Positions 1 through 8,258 of a stretch of 64,000 nt of DNA are shown one piece after another. The notes beneath the pieces are model-generated. The model was not told the origin of the DNA, did no database searches, and saw nothing but the letters and a program-made list of their open reading frames with translations. This stretch comes from Sulfuricurvum sp. (GTDB taxonomy: Bacteria; Campylobacterota; Campylobacteria; Campylobacterales; Sulfurimonadaceae), in contig JAUYUB010000018.1 of the NCBI GenBank assembly GCA_030692765.1, forward strand, positions 85,241 to 149,240, in the 5' to 3' direction. Each line of letters opens with the position of its first letter. Positions within the stretch are counted from its first letter, which is position 1. A program made the position numbers and the translations under genes.

Positions 1-379
1 CTTCTCTCGTACGAATAAAAACCTCGCCATTTGCCAGATTACACACAACGGCTTTTGACGTTATTTCATCCTCTACTAATGCAATAGAGACACCGTAATA
101 AGGGAAGAATGAAGAAAAATTGTCACTACCGTCAATCGGATCTAAAATAATATTACGAGAAGATTTTGGTGACATCCATCCACTCTCTTCGGAGTAAATA
201 GAACCATAAGAAGATAAATTTTTAAAGAATATGGCTTCTGCTAATAAATCAAAACCACTGCTGATGTCCCCGCCATGTCCTCTATCAAAAGATTCAAACA
301 AAGAAAGATCACTAGGGTTGGCTATTAAGTCCCGCACTTCACTACAAGACTCAATAACCGCTTGTATAAACAGATTCAT
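1..379 (-). CDS. Inositol monophosphatase family protein (N-terminal part, cut by window edge)
   Basis: About 126 N-terminal residues are visible; the C-terminus lies beyond the left edge. The Mg-dependent phosphatase signature DPIDGSDNF is present, preceded by an acidic YSEESG segment that would supply the first metal ligand. Both are hallmarks of the IMPase/FBPase/CysQ superfamily, which hydrolyses phosphate monoesters such as inositol phosphate or 3'-phosphoadenosine 5'-phosphate in the cytoplasm. The substrate cannot be told from this part. The ATG shares one base with the gltD stop (TAATG), so it is the last visible gene of a gltB-gltD-IMPase operon. Whether it is IMPase or CysQ-like is open. 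Confidence 0.8.
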   Translation of the reverse strand, partial: MNLFIQAVIESCSEVRDLIANPSDLSLFESFDRGHGGDISSGFDLLAEAIFFKNLSSYGSIYSEESGWMSPKSSRNIILDPIDGSDNFSSFFPYYGVSIALVEDEITSKAVVCNLANGEVFIRTRE

Positions 380-1761
380 TAGCCTAAGAGAGATTTAACC
401 ATTGCACGCGCAGCTTCACGTCCATCATATGCCGCTGTTACAACTAAGTCAGCACCGCGATAGCAATCCCCACCAGCATAGACACCAGGAGTCGTTGTTT
501 GAAACTTTTCATCAATGACTATACCGCCCCACGCATTAACAGCAATGCCATTTTCTGCTAAAAACGCAGGTACCTCGGGATCAAATCCAAGAGCCATGAT
601 AACAACATCAGCATTGACATTGAAATCACCACCTTTAATTTCTTCCATCTTTTGACGTCCGCTTGCATCTTTGGAACCCAATACTGTCTTTGCCATATGT
701 ACAGCAACGGCTTTGCCGTTTTCATTCACGAGTACTTCTTTTGGAGAAGCATAAAAAGAGAAATCAACTCCCTCCTCAACTGCATTTTTATATTCTCTTT
801 GTGAGCCTGGCATATTGTGTGCATCACGACGATACAAACAGGTTACGTTCTTTGCCCCTTCACGTTTAGCCGTACGTACACAGTCCATTGCCGTATCACC
901 ACCACCGATAACAACGACTTCTAAATCTTTGAAATCGAATTTTTTATCATAACTCAATCCAAAATTTTTACGCTGGATTGCTGTCAAATAGTCCATAGAC
1001 AAAAATACGTTAGAAGCATGCTCACCTGCGATATTTGCAGTTTTTGCTTTGGTTGCACCCAGCCCCAGAAAAAGTGCATCATGAGAATCCGCAATTTCAT
1101 CAAATTCGATATCTTTACCCACTTCACTATTTAATACGAGCTTCAAACCCGCCTCTAACAATAATCCAACACGACGATCAACAATTTTTTTGTCAAGCTT
1201 AAAATTAGGAATACCATAGGTCAATAAGCCGCCAGCATGGTCACTTCGCTCATACATCGTCACTGCAATACCAGAACGTAACAAATACGTTGCAGCTGAA
1301 AGTCCCGCAGGTCCTGATCCGATTATCGCTACTTTTTTATCCGTAGTGATTCCAGGAAAATATGGCTTCATACCCTGTTTGAATCCCTCTTCATTGATAA
1401 AAGTTTCAATGGAACCAATAGTAATAGCCCCATGACCGTCATTAAGAGTACAATCGCCCTCACAAAGACGATCATGTGGACACACACGTCCCATAACTTC
1501 AGGAAACGGTGATGGCTCATTGGAAAGTTTAAATGCGAAGCTCAAATCTTTCTCTGCAACTGCTTTTAGCCATTGCGGGATGTAATTATGCAATGGACAT
1601 TTATTGAGACAAAATGGGTCACCGCATTGGATACAACGGTCACTTTGTGATGATGCTTCATGTGTCTCTACAGGCTCATAGATTTCACTAAAATCTTTAA
1701 GTCGTTGGACAACACCACGCTTGGTGGGATCAATACGTTCAATGGTTAAAAATTCTCTCAT
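379..1761 (-). CDS. gltD: Glutamate synthase [NADPH] small (beta) subunit
   Basis: 460 residues, normal for GltD. It takes electrons from NAD(P)H through FAD and passes them via [4Fe-4S] clusters to GltB, which makes glutamate from glutamine and 2-oxoglutarate. Near residues 40-100 lie the N-terminal cysteine motifs (CIQCGDPFC, then CPLHNYI and a second Cys group). An FAD-binding GSGPAGLSAAT motif follows near residue 150 and an NADPH-binding GGGDTAMDC motif near residue 290. The C-terminus carries the usual GDCYRGADLVVTA flavin-contact segment. It starts two bases after the gltB stop and is surely co-transcribed and coupled with it. Confidence 0.96.
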   Translation of the reverse strand: MREFLTIERIDPTKRGVVQRLKDFSEIYEPVETHEASSQSDRCIQCGDPFCLNKCPLHNYIPQWLKAVAEKDLSFAFKLSNEPSPFPEVMGRVCPHDRLCEGDCTLNDGHGAITIGSIETFINEEGFKQGMKPYFPGITTDKKVAIIGSGPAGLSAATYLLRSGIAVTMYERSDHAGGLLTYGIPNFKLDKKIVDRRVGLLLEAGLKLVLNSEVGKDIEFDEIADSHDALFLGLGATKAKTANIAGEHASNVFLSMDYLTAIQRKNFGLSYDKKFDFKDLEVVVIGGGDTAMDCVRTAKREGAKNVTCLYRRDAHNMPGSQREYKNAVEEGVDFSFYASPKEVLVNENGKAVAVHMAKTVLGSKDASGRQKMEEIKGGDFNVNADVVIMALGFDPEVPAFLAENGIAVNAWGGIVIDEKFQTTTPGVYAGGDCYRGADLVVTAAYDGREAARAMVKSLLG

Positions 1762-1763
1762 AA

Positions 1764-4700
1764 TTAGTCCCCTTTATCCGGATTCAATGGTAATTTGGTT
1801 AAATTTTTCGGACGAACCAACCAGAAATTTCGGATTTCGTCACGGAAATTGTTTAGTAGTTTCTGTGCTTTATTGCTTTGCGTTTCTGCAACATAGTCTT
1901 TTAACAAACCTTTTAGATAGTGACGCGCTTCATCTCCATCATCCGTATCAATACGTATTGCATCGACCAGCTCACGATTGACATTTTCTACAAAACTGTG
2001 ATTTTCATCATAAACAAATGCAACACCGCCCGTCATACCTGCACCAAAATTGATACCTGTTTTACCCAATATAACTACAATACCGCCTGTCATGTATTCA
2101 CATGCATTATCCCCAGTCCCCTCTACTACCGCAAAGGCACCTGAGTTACGTACGGCAAAACGCTCACCTACGCATCCTGAAATAAACAGCTTACCGCCAG
2201 TAGCACCATACAAACAGGTATTTCCACCTGCAGCAAATTCTTCACCCTGATTTTGAGACTTTACAACGATTTTACCGCCGTGCATCCCTTTACCAATGTA
2301 ATCATTGGCGACTCCATCAACATGAATTGTGATACCGTTAATCAAAAATGCACCCAGTGCTTGACCTGCAATACCTTTTAAATCAATACGGATCGTATCA
2401 CTCTTAAGACCTTTATCCCCATAATATTGAGCGATTTCGCCACTGATACGTGCTCCAAAACTACGATTCGTATTACAAATAGTACGTGTTATTCGTACCG
2501 GACGCTCTGGATTTTTAATCGCATCCATCGCTTCGTTTAATACGTCTTTTTCAAACTCATTATCATCAAAAGGCTTATTGGTTGCGCTTTGGCAGGTATT
2601 AACACCCTCTTCTTTGTGTAAGATGTTGCTGAAGTCAAATTTACGTGCGAAGTCATTATCGATAACCTGCAATATATCACTGCGACCGACCAGTTCTTCC
2701 ATCGTCTCATAACCAAGCTTCGCCATGATTTGACGTACATCTTCCGCCATATAGGTGAAGTAATTAATAAGCTGTTCAACTGTGCCCGTAAAATACTCAC
2801 TGCGCAACTTCTCATTTTGCGTAGCAATACCAACTGAACATTTGTTAACGTGACAAATACGAAGCAGTTTACATCCAATAATAGTCAATGCACCAGTACC
2901 AAAAGCAAAACTCTCTGCACCCAGCATCGCCGCTTTTACGACATCCTGACCTGTTTTGAGACCACCATCCGTTTGTACATGAACAAGCCCACGTAAATTG
3001 TTCGCTTTAAGCGCATTGTGTGCTTCTGAGAGACCTAATTCCCATGGATTTCCTGCAAATTTGATGGAAGTTAACGGAGCAGCACCCGTACCGCCATCCC
3101 CACCTGAAATGATGATTTTATCAGCATACGCTTTTGCAACGCCCGAGGCAATCGTCCCAACCCCTGCAGCAGAAACGAGTTTAACCGCAACTTTTGCATT
3201 TGGATTGACTTGTTTCATATCGAAAATAAGCTGCGCCAAATCCTCAATCGAATAAATATCGTGATGTGGAGGAGGAGAAATGAGCGTCACCCCCGGGGTA
3301 GTATGACGTAAACGCGCGATCAAAGGTGATACCTTGTGACCTGGCAACTGACCGCCCTCACCCGGTTTTGCACCTTGAGCTACTTTAATCTGGATTTCTT
3401 CAGCACTGCGCAAGTAGGCAGGTGTAACACCGAAACGTCCTGATGCAACTTGCTTGATCTTGGAGTTTTTCAAGGTATCAAAACGTGCTGAATCTTCCCC
3501 GCCCTCACCTGAGTTACTTTGAGCACCGATTGTGTTCATTGCAACTGCCATACACTCATGGGCCTCTGGAGAAATAGAACCCAAACTCATTGCTGCGGAT
3601 GCAAATCGTTTAAATATTTTTTCTTTTGACTCTACTTTAGAAATATCAATACTTGGACGGTCCGATTTGAATTCAAAGAAATCACGGATATATTTTTGCC
3701 CGCGCTTGTTTACCAGAGAGGTCAAGAAATCAAAATCTTCACGTTTACCGCTTTTGGATACACGATGAATCGCATGAATAACATCCGGATTAAAATCATG
3801 ATGTTCTTGCCCATTGTAAAACTTATAAAATCCACCAATTTTGAGTGGGAAAATACGATTAAAGCTGGTTTGTTCAAATGCCTCTTTGTGATCTCTCGTC
3901 AAACGCTCATCAATATCTTCATACGTCAATCCAGGAATCATCGCATGTGAATCGCCAAAACAATCGTTAACAATTTCACGACTTAGACCCATAATATCAA
4001 ACAATCCAGAGTTACGATACGACGCTACGGTTGCAATTCCCATTTTAGACATGATTTTTAACAAACCTGCATTTAGAGCTTGAAGTGCAGATTTAAAGGC
4101 TTCTGAACAGCTTGCATCGTCTCCATTACTTTGTTGAACACGTGCAGAAATGGTTGCGAAAAGAAGGCTAGGATAAACAGCATTTGCACCATACGCAACC
4201 AATGTAGCCACACCATGAGAATCAACCACTTCACAGGTTGATGCGATTATTGATCCTAAATGACGCACTTTTGCATCCAATAATGCATGACTGATACGTC
4301 CAACTGCCATAAGCATTGGAATCGTTTTATCTTCAGCGCTAAAACCGCTGTCATCGAGGATGATGATACGAACACTCTCTTCTTTAACTGCTTTTACAAT
4401 TTCAACAGACAAAGCAGTTAATGCATCGCGCAAAGAGCCTTTGTAAGCCGTAGAAAATGTTTTATAGGCAAAAGCAGGATTATAACGTGGTGATTTTTTA
4501 TCGCCAAACGATTTTAAAACCTCTAATTTTTCTTTGAGCATAATCGGTGAAATTGCTTTTAGACGGTTTGCATGTGATGGGATTTCATTGAGGATATTGT
4601 GTGTTTCACCAAACCCTGAGTTCAAACTCATAACCACTTTTTCACGGATCGGATCGATTGGAGGATTGGTTACTTGTGCAAAACGCTGTTTAAAAAAGTC

Positions 4701-6200
4701 ACTGAAGTTACGTTGTACGCTACTGAAAGCGGCAAGTGGCGTATCATCACCCATAGAGCCAACAGCCTCTTTACCATCACGTATCATAGGCTCAATCACC
4801 TGTTCTACAATCTCTTGTGTAATATTGTAATAACGCTGACGCTGGATGAGCTCTTTGACCGTACAATCGCACTTTGTGACATACTGATTTTCTACATGTT
4901 CTTGCAAATAAGTCAAATGATCATTGAGCCATGTCATATATGGATTGGATGTTTTTAAATAGTCATTAATATCTTCATCTTTGAGCACTTTACCGAACTT
5001 TAAGTCCAAACCGATCATTTGACCTGACTGGAGGCGTCCACGCTCTTTGATATTCTCTTCTGCAATGTCAATAACACCGTATTCACTGGCAATCAGTAAT
5101 GTATCATCGTGCGTAATAATGTATTTTGATGGTCGAAGACCATTGCGATCCAATACACATCCGATGTAACGACCATCGGTTAGTGAGAACGCTGCCGGAC
5201 CGTCCCATGCTTCAAAAACGGTTGAATGGTATTCGTAAAATGCACGAAGCTGTGGATCCATAAGGGGCGCATTCTGCCAAGGTGCCGGAATAATCGCACG
5301 AGCCGCTTTGAAAAAATCCATACCATTAGCAATCAAAAATTCAAAGAAGTTATCGGCACTTGCACTGTCCGAACCATGTGGCTGTAAAATAGGCAACAAT
5401 CGTGCGATTTCTGCATCCGTGAACACTTCACTTTTGATTGATTCTGATTTAACCGCTACATTGAAACGGTTTGCTTCAACCGAGTTAATCTCACCGTTAT
5501 GGGCAACCGCACGAAACGGTTGTGCCAAACGCCATTTCGGCAAGGTGTTTGTTGAAAAGCGCTGGTGAAAGAGTGAAAATGAAATTTTAAAATTTTCATT
5601 TTGAAAGTCAGTATAAAATTCCTTAATATGCGTAGGCATAATAAGTCCCTTGTATGAAATAACTCTCGTTGACATCGATGGGATGTAAAAATCTTCATCC
5701 AAAACAAATTTATGTTCTATCTCTTTACGAGTCAGATACAAAAGAGCATCAAAACGCTGAGTTGCCATTAATGAATTAGGGGTAATAAAAAGATGATGTA
5801 TTTCAGGAAGACTTTGTAGCGCCTGTTCCCCAAGTGCATTAGTATCTACAGGTACGACACGATCCAGTACCACTTTCAAATCATTAAGAGTACACAAACG
5901 TTGCAACTCAACGAGCTGCTCAGCATTTTTGGTAAATACAACCGCAATAGCATACATTTCAGGAAGTTCAATCCCCTTTTCTACAGCACATGCACGCATA
6001 AAATCTTGAGGAATTGAAAGGAGCAATCCACTTCCGTCACCTGTTTTGCCATCTGCCGCTACTGCACCTCGGTGCATCATACGCTCTAATGCTGTAATCG
6101 CATTTTCAAGTGTTTCATGAGATGGACGATTTTTAATGTTGGCGATCAAACCAAAACCGCAGTTATCTTTAAATGATCGTAATAAATCTTGGTATTCCAC
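1764..6200 (-). CDS. gltB: Glutamate synthase [NADPH] large (alpha) subunit
   Basis: 1478 residues, the usual size for bacterial GltB. The start is GTG, preceded by a good ribosome binding site (AAGGTGAT). A 13-residue propeptide precedes Cys14 of the CGFGLIAN motif, which becomes the N-terminal nucleophile of the class II glutamine amidotransferase domain (to about residue 430). A central domain and the FMN-binding synthase barrel (about 800-1180) follow, with the [3Fe-4S] cysteines in GCKLLRICHVNKC near residue 1110. The C-terminal glycine-rich beta-helix (for example GGNTCLYGATGG) completes the protein. It works with GltD to make glutamate, the main route of ammonia assimilation together with glutamine synthetase. 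First gene of the gltBD-IMPase operon. Confidence 0.97.
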   Translation of the reverse strand: MEYQDLLRSFKDNCGFGLIANIKNRPSHETLENAITALERMMHRGAVAADGKTGDGSGLLLSIPQDFMRACAVEKGIELPEMYAIAVVFTKNAEQLVELQRLCTLNDLKVVLDRVVPVDTNALGEQALQSLPEIHHLFITPNSLMATQRFDALLYLTRKEIEHKFVLDEDFYIPSMSTRVISYKGLIMPTHIKEFYTDFQNENFKISFSLFHQRFSTNTLPKWRLAQPFRAVAHNGEINSVEANRFNVAVKSESIKSEVFTDAEIARLLPILQPHGSDSASADNFFEFLIANGMDFFKAARAIIPAPWQNAPLMDPQLRAFYEYHSTVFEAWDGPAAFSLTDGRYIGCVLDRNGLRPSKYIITHDDTLLIASEYGVIDIAEENIKERGRLQSGQMIGLDLKFGKVLKDEDINDYLKTSNPYMTWLNDHLTYLQEHVENQYVTKCDCTVKELIQRQRYYNITQEIVEQVIEPMIRDGKEAVGSMGDDTPLAAFSSVQRNFSDFFKQRFAQVTNPPIDPIREKVVMSLNSGFGETHNILNEIPSHANRLKAISPIMLKEKLEVLKSFGDKKSPRYNPAFAYKTFSTAYKGSLRDALTALSVEIVKAVKEESVRIIILDDSGFSAEDKTIPMLMAVGRISHALLDAKVRHLGSIIASTCEVVDSHGVATLVAYGANAVYPSLLFATISARVQQSNGDDASCSEAFKSALQALNAGLLKIMSKMGIATVASYRNSGLFDIMGLSREIVNDCFGDSHAMIPGLTYEDIDERLTRDHKEAFEQTSFNRIFPLKIGGFYKFYNGQEHHDFNPDVIHAIHRVSKSGKREDFDFLTSLVNKRGQKYIRDFFEFKSDRPSIDISKVESKEKIFKRFASAAMSLGSISPEAHECMAVAMNTIGAQSNSGEGGEDSARFDTLKNSKIKQVASGRFGVTPAYLRSAEEIQIKVAQGAKPGEGGQLPGHKVSPLIARLRHTTPGVTLISPPPHHDIYSIEDLAQLIFDMKQVNPNAKVAVKLVSAAGVGTIASGVAKAYADKIIISGGDGGTGAAPLTSIKFAGNPWELGLSEAHNALKANNLRGLVHVQTDGGLKTGQDVVKAAMLGAESFAFGTGALTIIGCKLLRICHVNKCSVGIATQNEKLRSEYFTGTVEQLINYFTYMAEDVRQIMAKLGYETMEELVGRSDILQVIDNDFARKFDFSNILHKEEGVNTCQSATNKPFDDNEFEKDVLNEAMDAIKNPERPVRITRTICNTNRSFGARISGEIAQYYGDKGLKSDTIRIDLKGIAGQALGAFLINGITIHVDGVANDYIGKGMHGGKIVVKSQNQGEEFAAGGNTCLYGATGGKLFISGCVGERFAVRNSGAFAVVEGTGDNACEYMTGGIVVILGKTGINFGAGMTGGVAFVYDENHSFVENVNRELVDAIRIDTDDGDEARHYLKGLLKDYVAETQSNKAQKLLNNFRDEIRNFWLVRPKNLTKLPLNPDKGD

Positions 6201-6220
6201 TGAGATATCACCTTATGAAT

Positions 6221-6277
6221 CGGAAAATTCCGGAAATTATTTGTATTTAATCTCTTTTTAAACATAACTAGTTTAAA
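6221..6277 (-). promoter_or_regulatory. Two inverted repeats upstream of gltB
   Basis: The 183-base gap between gltB and the divergent recO holds two dyads close to gltB. One is CGGAA-AA-TTCCG at 6221-6232. The other is TTTAAAC-N7-GTTTAAA at 6257-6277. They lie 20-80 bases upstream of the GTG, where an operator or a leader hairpin would control the gene. No known regulator motif was recognised; their function is inferred from position only. Confidence 0.3.
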
Positions 6278-6382
6278 GGGGATTCAAATTTTCTTATTTT
6301 ACCAATAATTTAGTTAAAAAGCTTTAAAATACGGACATAAATTAAAAAAATATGATCATAAAGTGTAGTTTAGAAGCAAAAT

Positions 6383-7000
6383 ATGCAGGGATTTATCATC
6401 AAACTCAGCCGTGCACGTGACGAAGATATGATAGTCACAATAATATCTGAGCTAAACTTAACAACCCTTTATCGTTTTTACGGTGCACGTCACAGCCCAA
6501 TCAATTTGGGATTTAAAATTGATTATGAATCTGAGAGCTCACTAAAAAGTTCAATACCACGTATGCGTGACGTAATACATCTAGGATTCAGCTGGATGGG
6601 AAAATACGATCGGATCCTGATATGGCAACAATTCATAGCACTTTTTTATCCTCATATAGGCAGTTCAGAAGAAATTGGTCCCTTCTATTACCGATTGTTA
6701 GATGACTGCGCTAATAGATGGGGTGAGCAAAATCCTAAACGTCTTGCGATTGAAGCTTATGTTGAATTATTGGAATATGAAGGGCGACTGCATTCTCATA
6801 TGAATTGTTTTTTCTGTAATCATCCCATTGAAAGTGATATTTCATTAATACGCGCATTCTTACCAGCCCACACCGAATGTTCACACACTTTATCGATTAA
6901 TGAAAAAGGGCTTTTATGGCTGTATAAGCACTATTCAACACTCTTTTTAAACGATAATGAGGTTGATCGGCTTTGGTATGTGATGTGCGAGGGTTTATGA
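6383..7000 (+). CDS. recO: Recombination protein RecO (short Campylobacterota type)
   Basis: 205 residues. It begins with the RecO-like OB-fold opening (MQGFIIKLSRARDEDMIVTI) and has a C-terminal helical region with one Cys-X2-Cys pair (FFCNHPI region) reminiscent of the RecO zinc site. RecO anneals single strands and, with RecR, loads RecA onto SSB-coated DNA in the RecFOR pathway. The short, diverged form is typical of Campylobacterota. It is transcribed divergently from gltB, and a TAAAAT box lies upstream near 6325. No downstream gene overlaps it; the next small gene has its own promoter. Confidence 0.8.
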   Translation: MQGFIIKLSRARDEDMIVTIISELNLTTLYRFYGARHSPINLGFKIDYESESSLKSSIPRMRDVIHLGFSWMGKYDRILIWQQFIALFYPHIGSSEEIGPFYYRLLDDCANRWGEQNPKRLAIEAYVELLEYEGRLHSHMNCFFCNHPIESDISLIRAFLPAHTECSHTLSINEKGLLWLYKHYSTLFLNDNEVDRLWYVMCEGL

Positions 7001-7004
7001 TTAT

Positions 7005-7020
7005 CGGAACACTTTTTGCT
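7005..7020 (+). promoter_or_regulatory. Candidate sigma-54 (RpoN) promoter
   Basis: The segment CGGAACACTTTTTGCT matches the -24/-12 consensus TGGCAC-N5-TTGCW. GG is at 7006-7007 and GC at 7018-7019, exactly 12 bases apart, and the TTGC core is complete. It ends 32 bases before the ATG at 7053, so a start site near 7031 would give a 20-base leader. In Campylobacterota sigma-54 mainly serves mid-class flagellar genes. No upstream enhancer site was looked for. Confidence 0.55.
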
Positions 7021-7052
7021 TCTACAATTTTATATCCTAGAAAGAGTATCAC

Positions 7053-7307
7053 ATGAGTAAAAATGAAGTCAGTCAAAGTCTATTAAATCATTATCTTCAA
7101 CCACAAAAAGTAAAGAGCACTTCACTCAAATCCCTTAAAAGTACTAAAAAAACAGGAAATACACTCGATGAGTTTTATTCAGAAGTCAGAACTAAAAAAA
7201 ACAACTCGATGATTGAGAATATCTTTAATGGTAAAAATGCGACACAAATCGAAATGATTATGATTCAAAACCGTAAACTTATCGAAAATAACTATACCAA
7301 ACGTTAA
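7053..7307 (+). CDS. Small basic protein of unknown function
   Basis: 84 residues, rich in Lys, Ser and Asn, with no signal peptide, no membrane segment and no cysteine. I do not recognise a family. The N-terminal half is polar and probably disordered; the C-terminal half (about 50-80) could form helices. A short AAAGAG ribosome binding site precedes the ATG. A well-formed sigma-54 promoter lies just upstream, so it may belong to the flagellar regulon, but that is inference. It is convergent with the Rrf2 gene that follows. Confidence 0.6.
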   Translation: MSKNEVSQSLLNHYLQPQKVKSTSLKSLKSTKKTGNTLDEFYSEVRTKKNNSMIENIFNGKNATQIEMIMIQNRKLIENNYTKR

Positions 7308-7318
7308 GCTGTAACACT

Positions 7319-7723
7319 CTATATTTCGTAAAAATGCGGCTGATAGGCCTGATCCAATTCGGATAATTTTAAACCGAATAAGGCTTGCATCTTTACTTCG
7401 ATTTCTTTCCAAAAATATTCCAATATTAAACTCGATCCAACATTTCCTTCGATCTTGTAAAATGGCCCTTCTAAGGCTTCAATGATCTCAATAACCTCAA
7501 TTTCATGTGCAGGTCGTGCCAGTTTATAACCACCCGATGCCCCCCGTATACTCAAAACTAAATTCTGACGGCGCATAATGGAGAGCAGCTGCTCCAAATA
7601 GCCATGTGATATCTGGGTCATTGCCGCAATTTCTTTGACTTGCATGGTACGCCCATTTATTGCATGTGATAAAACATGCATTGCTGCCAGCCCGTAAATA
7701 GCTTTTGAAGATAACGCTGCCAT
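7319..7723 (-). CDS. Rrf2 family transcriptional regulator (no Fe-S cysteines)
   Basis: 134 residues. It opens with a winged helix typical of Rrf2 proteins: the helix-turn-helix spans about residues 25-55, followed by the RGASGGYKLARP wing. The three cysteines that hold the Fe-S cluster in IscR and NsrR are absent (the protein has no Cys), so it is of the non-cluster type seen in CymR and YwnA relatives. The ATG shares one base with the stop of the DUF4395 gene (TAATG), so the two are translated together. It probably controls its own operon through the palindrome at 8228-8241; the effector is unknown. Confidence 0.85.
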   Translation of the reverse strand: MAALSSKAIYGLAAMHVLSHAINGRTMQVKEIAAMTQISHGYLEQLLSIMRRQNLVLSIRGASGGYKLARPAHEIEVIEIIEALEGPFYKIEGNVGSSLILEYFWKEIEVKMQALFGLKLSELDQAYQPHFYEI

Positions 7724-8166
7724 TATTCAAAGCCCTTTGGATACAGTTTTCTGGCTATGCCATAGACTTTACATGCGATGCAATAATCAAATAAAAGATC
7801 TAAAACAACACAAGTGATAAAAATTCCGGCAACAATCCATATCCCTAAAACCAATCCAAAGAAATCAAATCCTAACATTGCGATTGTAAAAACCAAACCA
7901 AATATCGCCGCTAACCGCTTTGCACCGGCATCTTCAAGACGTGTTGGAAGATTTAAAAGTCTTTTAATAAAACACGAAGTTCTAAAAATCGGGCTAAACC
8001 CTTTATGCATACTCAAGCGAAGTATAAAATCTATAATTATCAAGATTAAAATAATTTTTTGCATAGTTAACAAATAAGCAATCACTCCGATTGAAACGGC
8101 AACTGCACTTATTTTGCTAATATTAGCATCGACCTGTCTAAAAAGTAATGGACATGCTTGCGACAT
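7723..8166 (-). CDS. DUF4395 membrane protein
   Basis: 147 residues with about four hydrophobic segments (roughly 20-35, 38-52, 88-106, 108-126). It has the DUF4395 layout: an early Cys, a central AGAKRLAA stretch, and a cytoplasmic CIAC (Cys-X2-Cys) motif near residue 131. The function of DUF4395 is not established, although members often occur near thiol or sulfur genes. It is first in a two-gene operon with an Rrf2 regulator, behind a consensus sigma-70 promoter. The Cys pair plus a redox-type regulator family suggest thiol or sulfur stress (inference). Confidence 0.8.
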   Translation of the reverse strand: MSQACPLLFRQVDANISKISAVAVSIGVIAYLLTMQKIILILIIIDFILRLSMHKGFSPIFRTSCFIKRLLNLPTRLEDAGAKRLAAIFGLVFTIAMLGFDFFGLVLGIWIVAGIFITCVVLDLLFDYCIACKVYGIARKLYPKGFE

Positions 8167-8190
8167 AATGATTCCTTATCAATTTGCACC

Positions 8191-8241
8191 ATTATATAGA
8201 GCACAAAGTCTAAAGTCAAGTATCCATACTAGTTTACTAGT
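8191..8241 (-). promoter_or_regulatory. Consensus sigma-70 promoter with adjacent palindromic operator for DUF4395-rrf2
   Basis: On the minus strand TTGACT (8219-8214) and TATAAT (8196-8191) are separated by exactly 17 bases, an unusually good match. Directly upstream of the -35 box lies ACTAGT-TT-ACTAGT (8228-8241). This is a dyad of the general ACT...AGT type that Rrf2 proteins bind. The promoter drives DUF4395 (ATG at 8166) and its Rrf2 partner. Regulator-site pairing is inferred from proximity. Confidence 0.6.
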
Positions 8242-8258
8242 GTATATGATCATGAAGT

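Noticed and set aside
4428..4958. Open frames antisense to gltB
   Set aside because: Shadow frames of a conserved gene with no ribosome binding site or family similarity; the same applies to other antisense frames over gltB, glmU and htpG.
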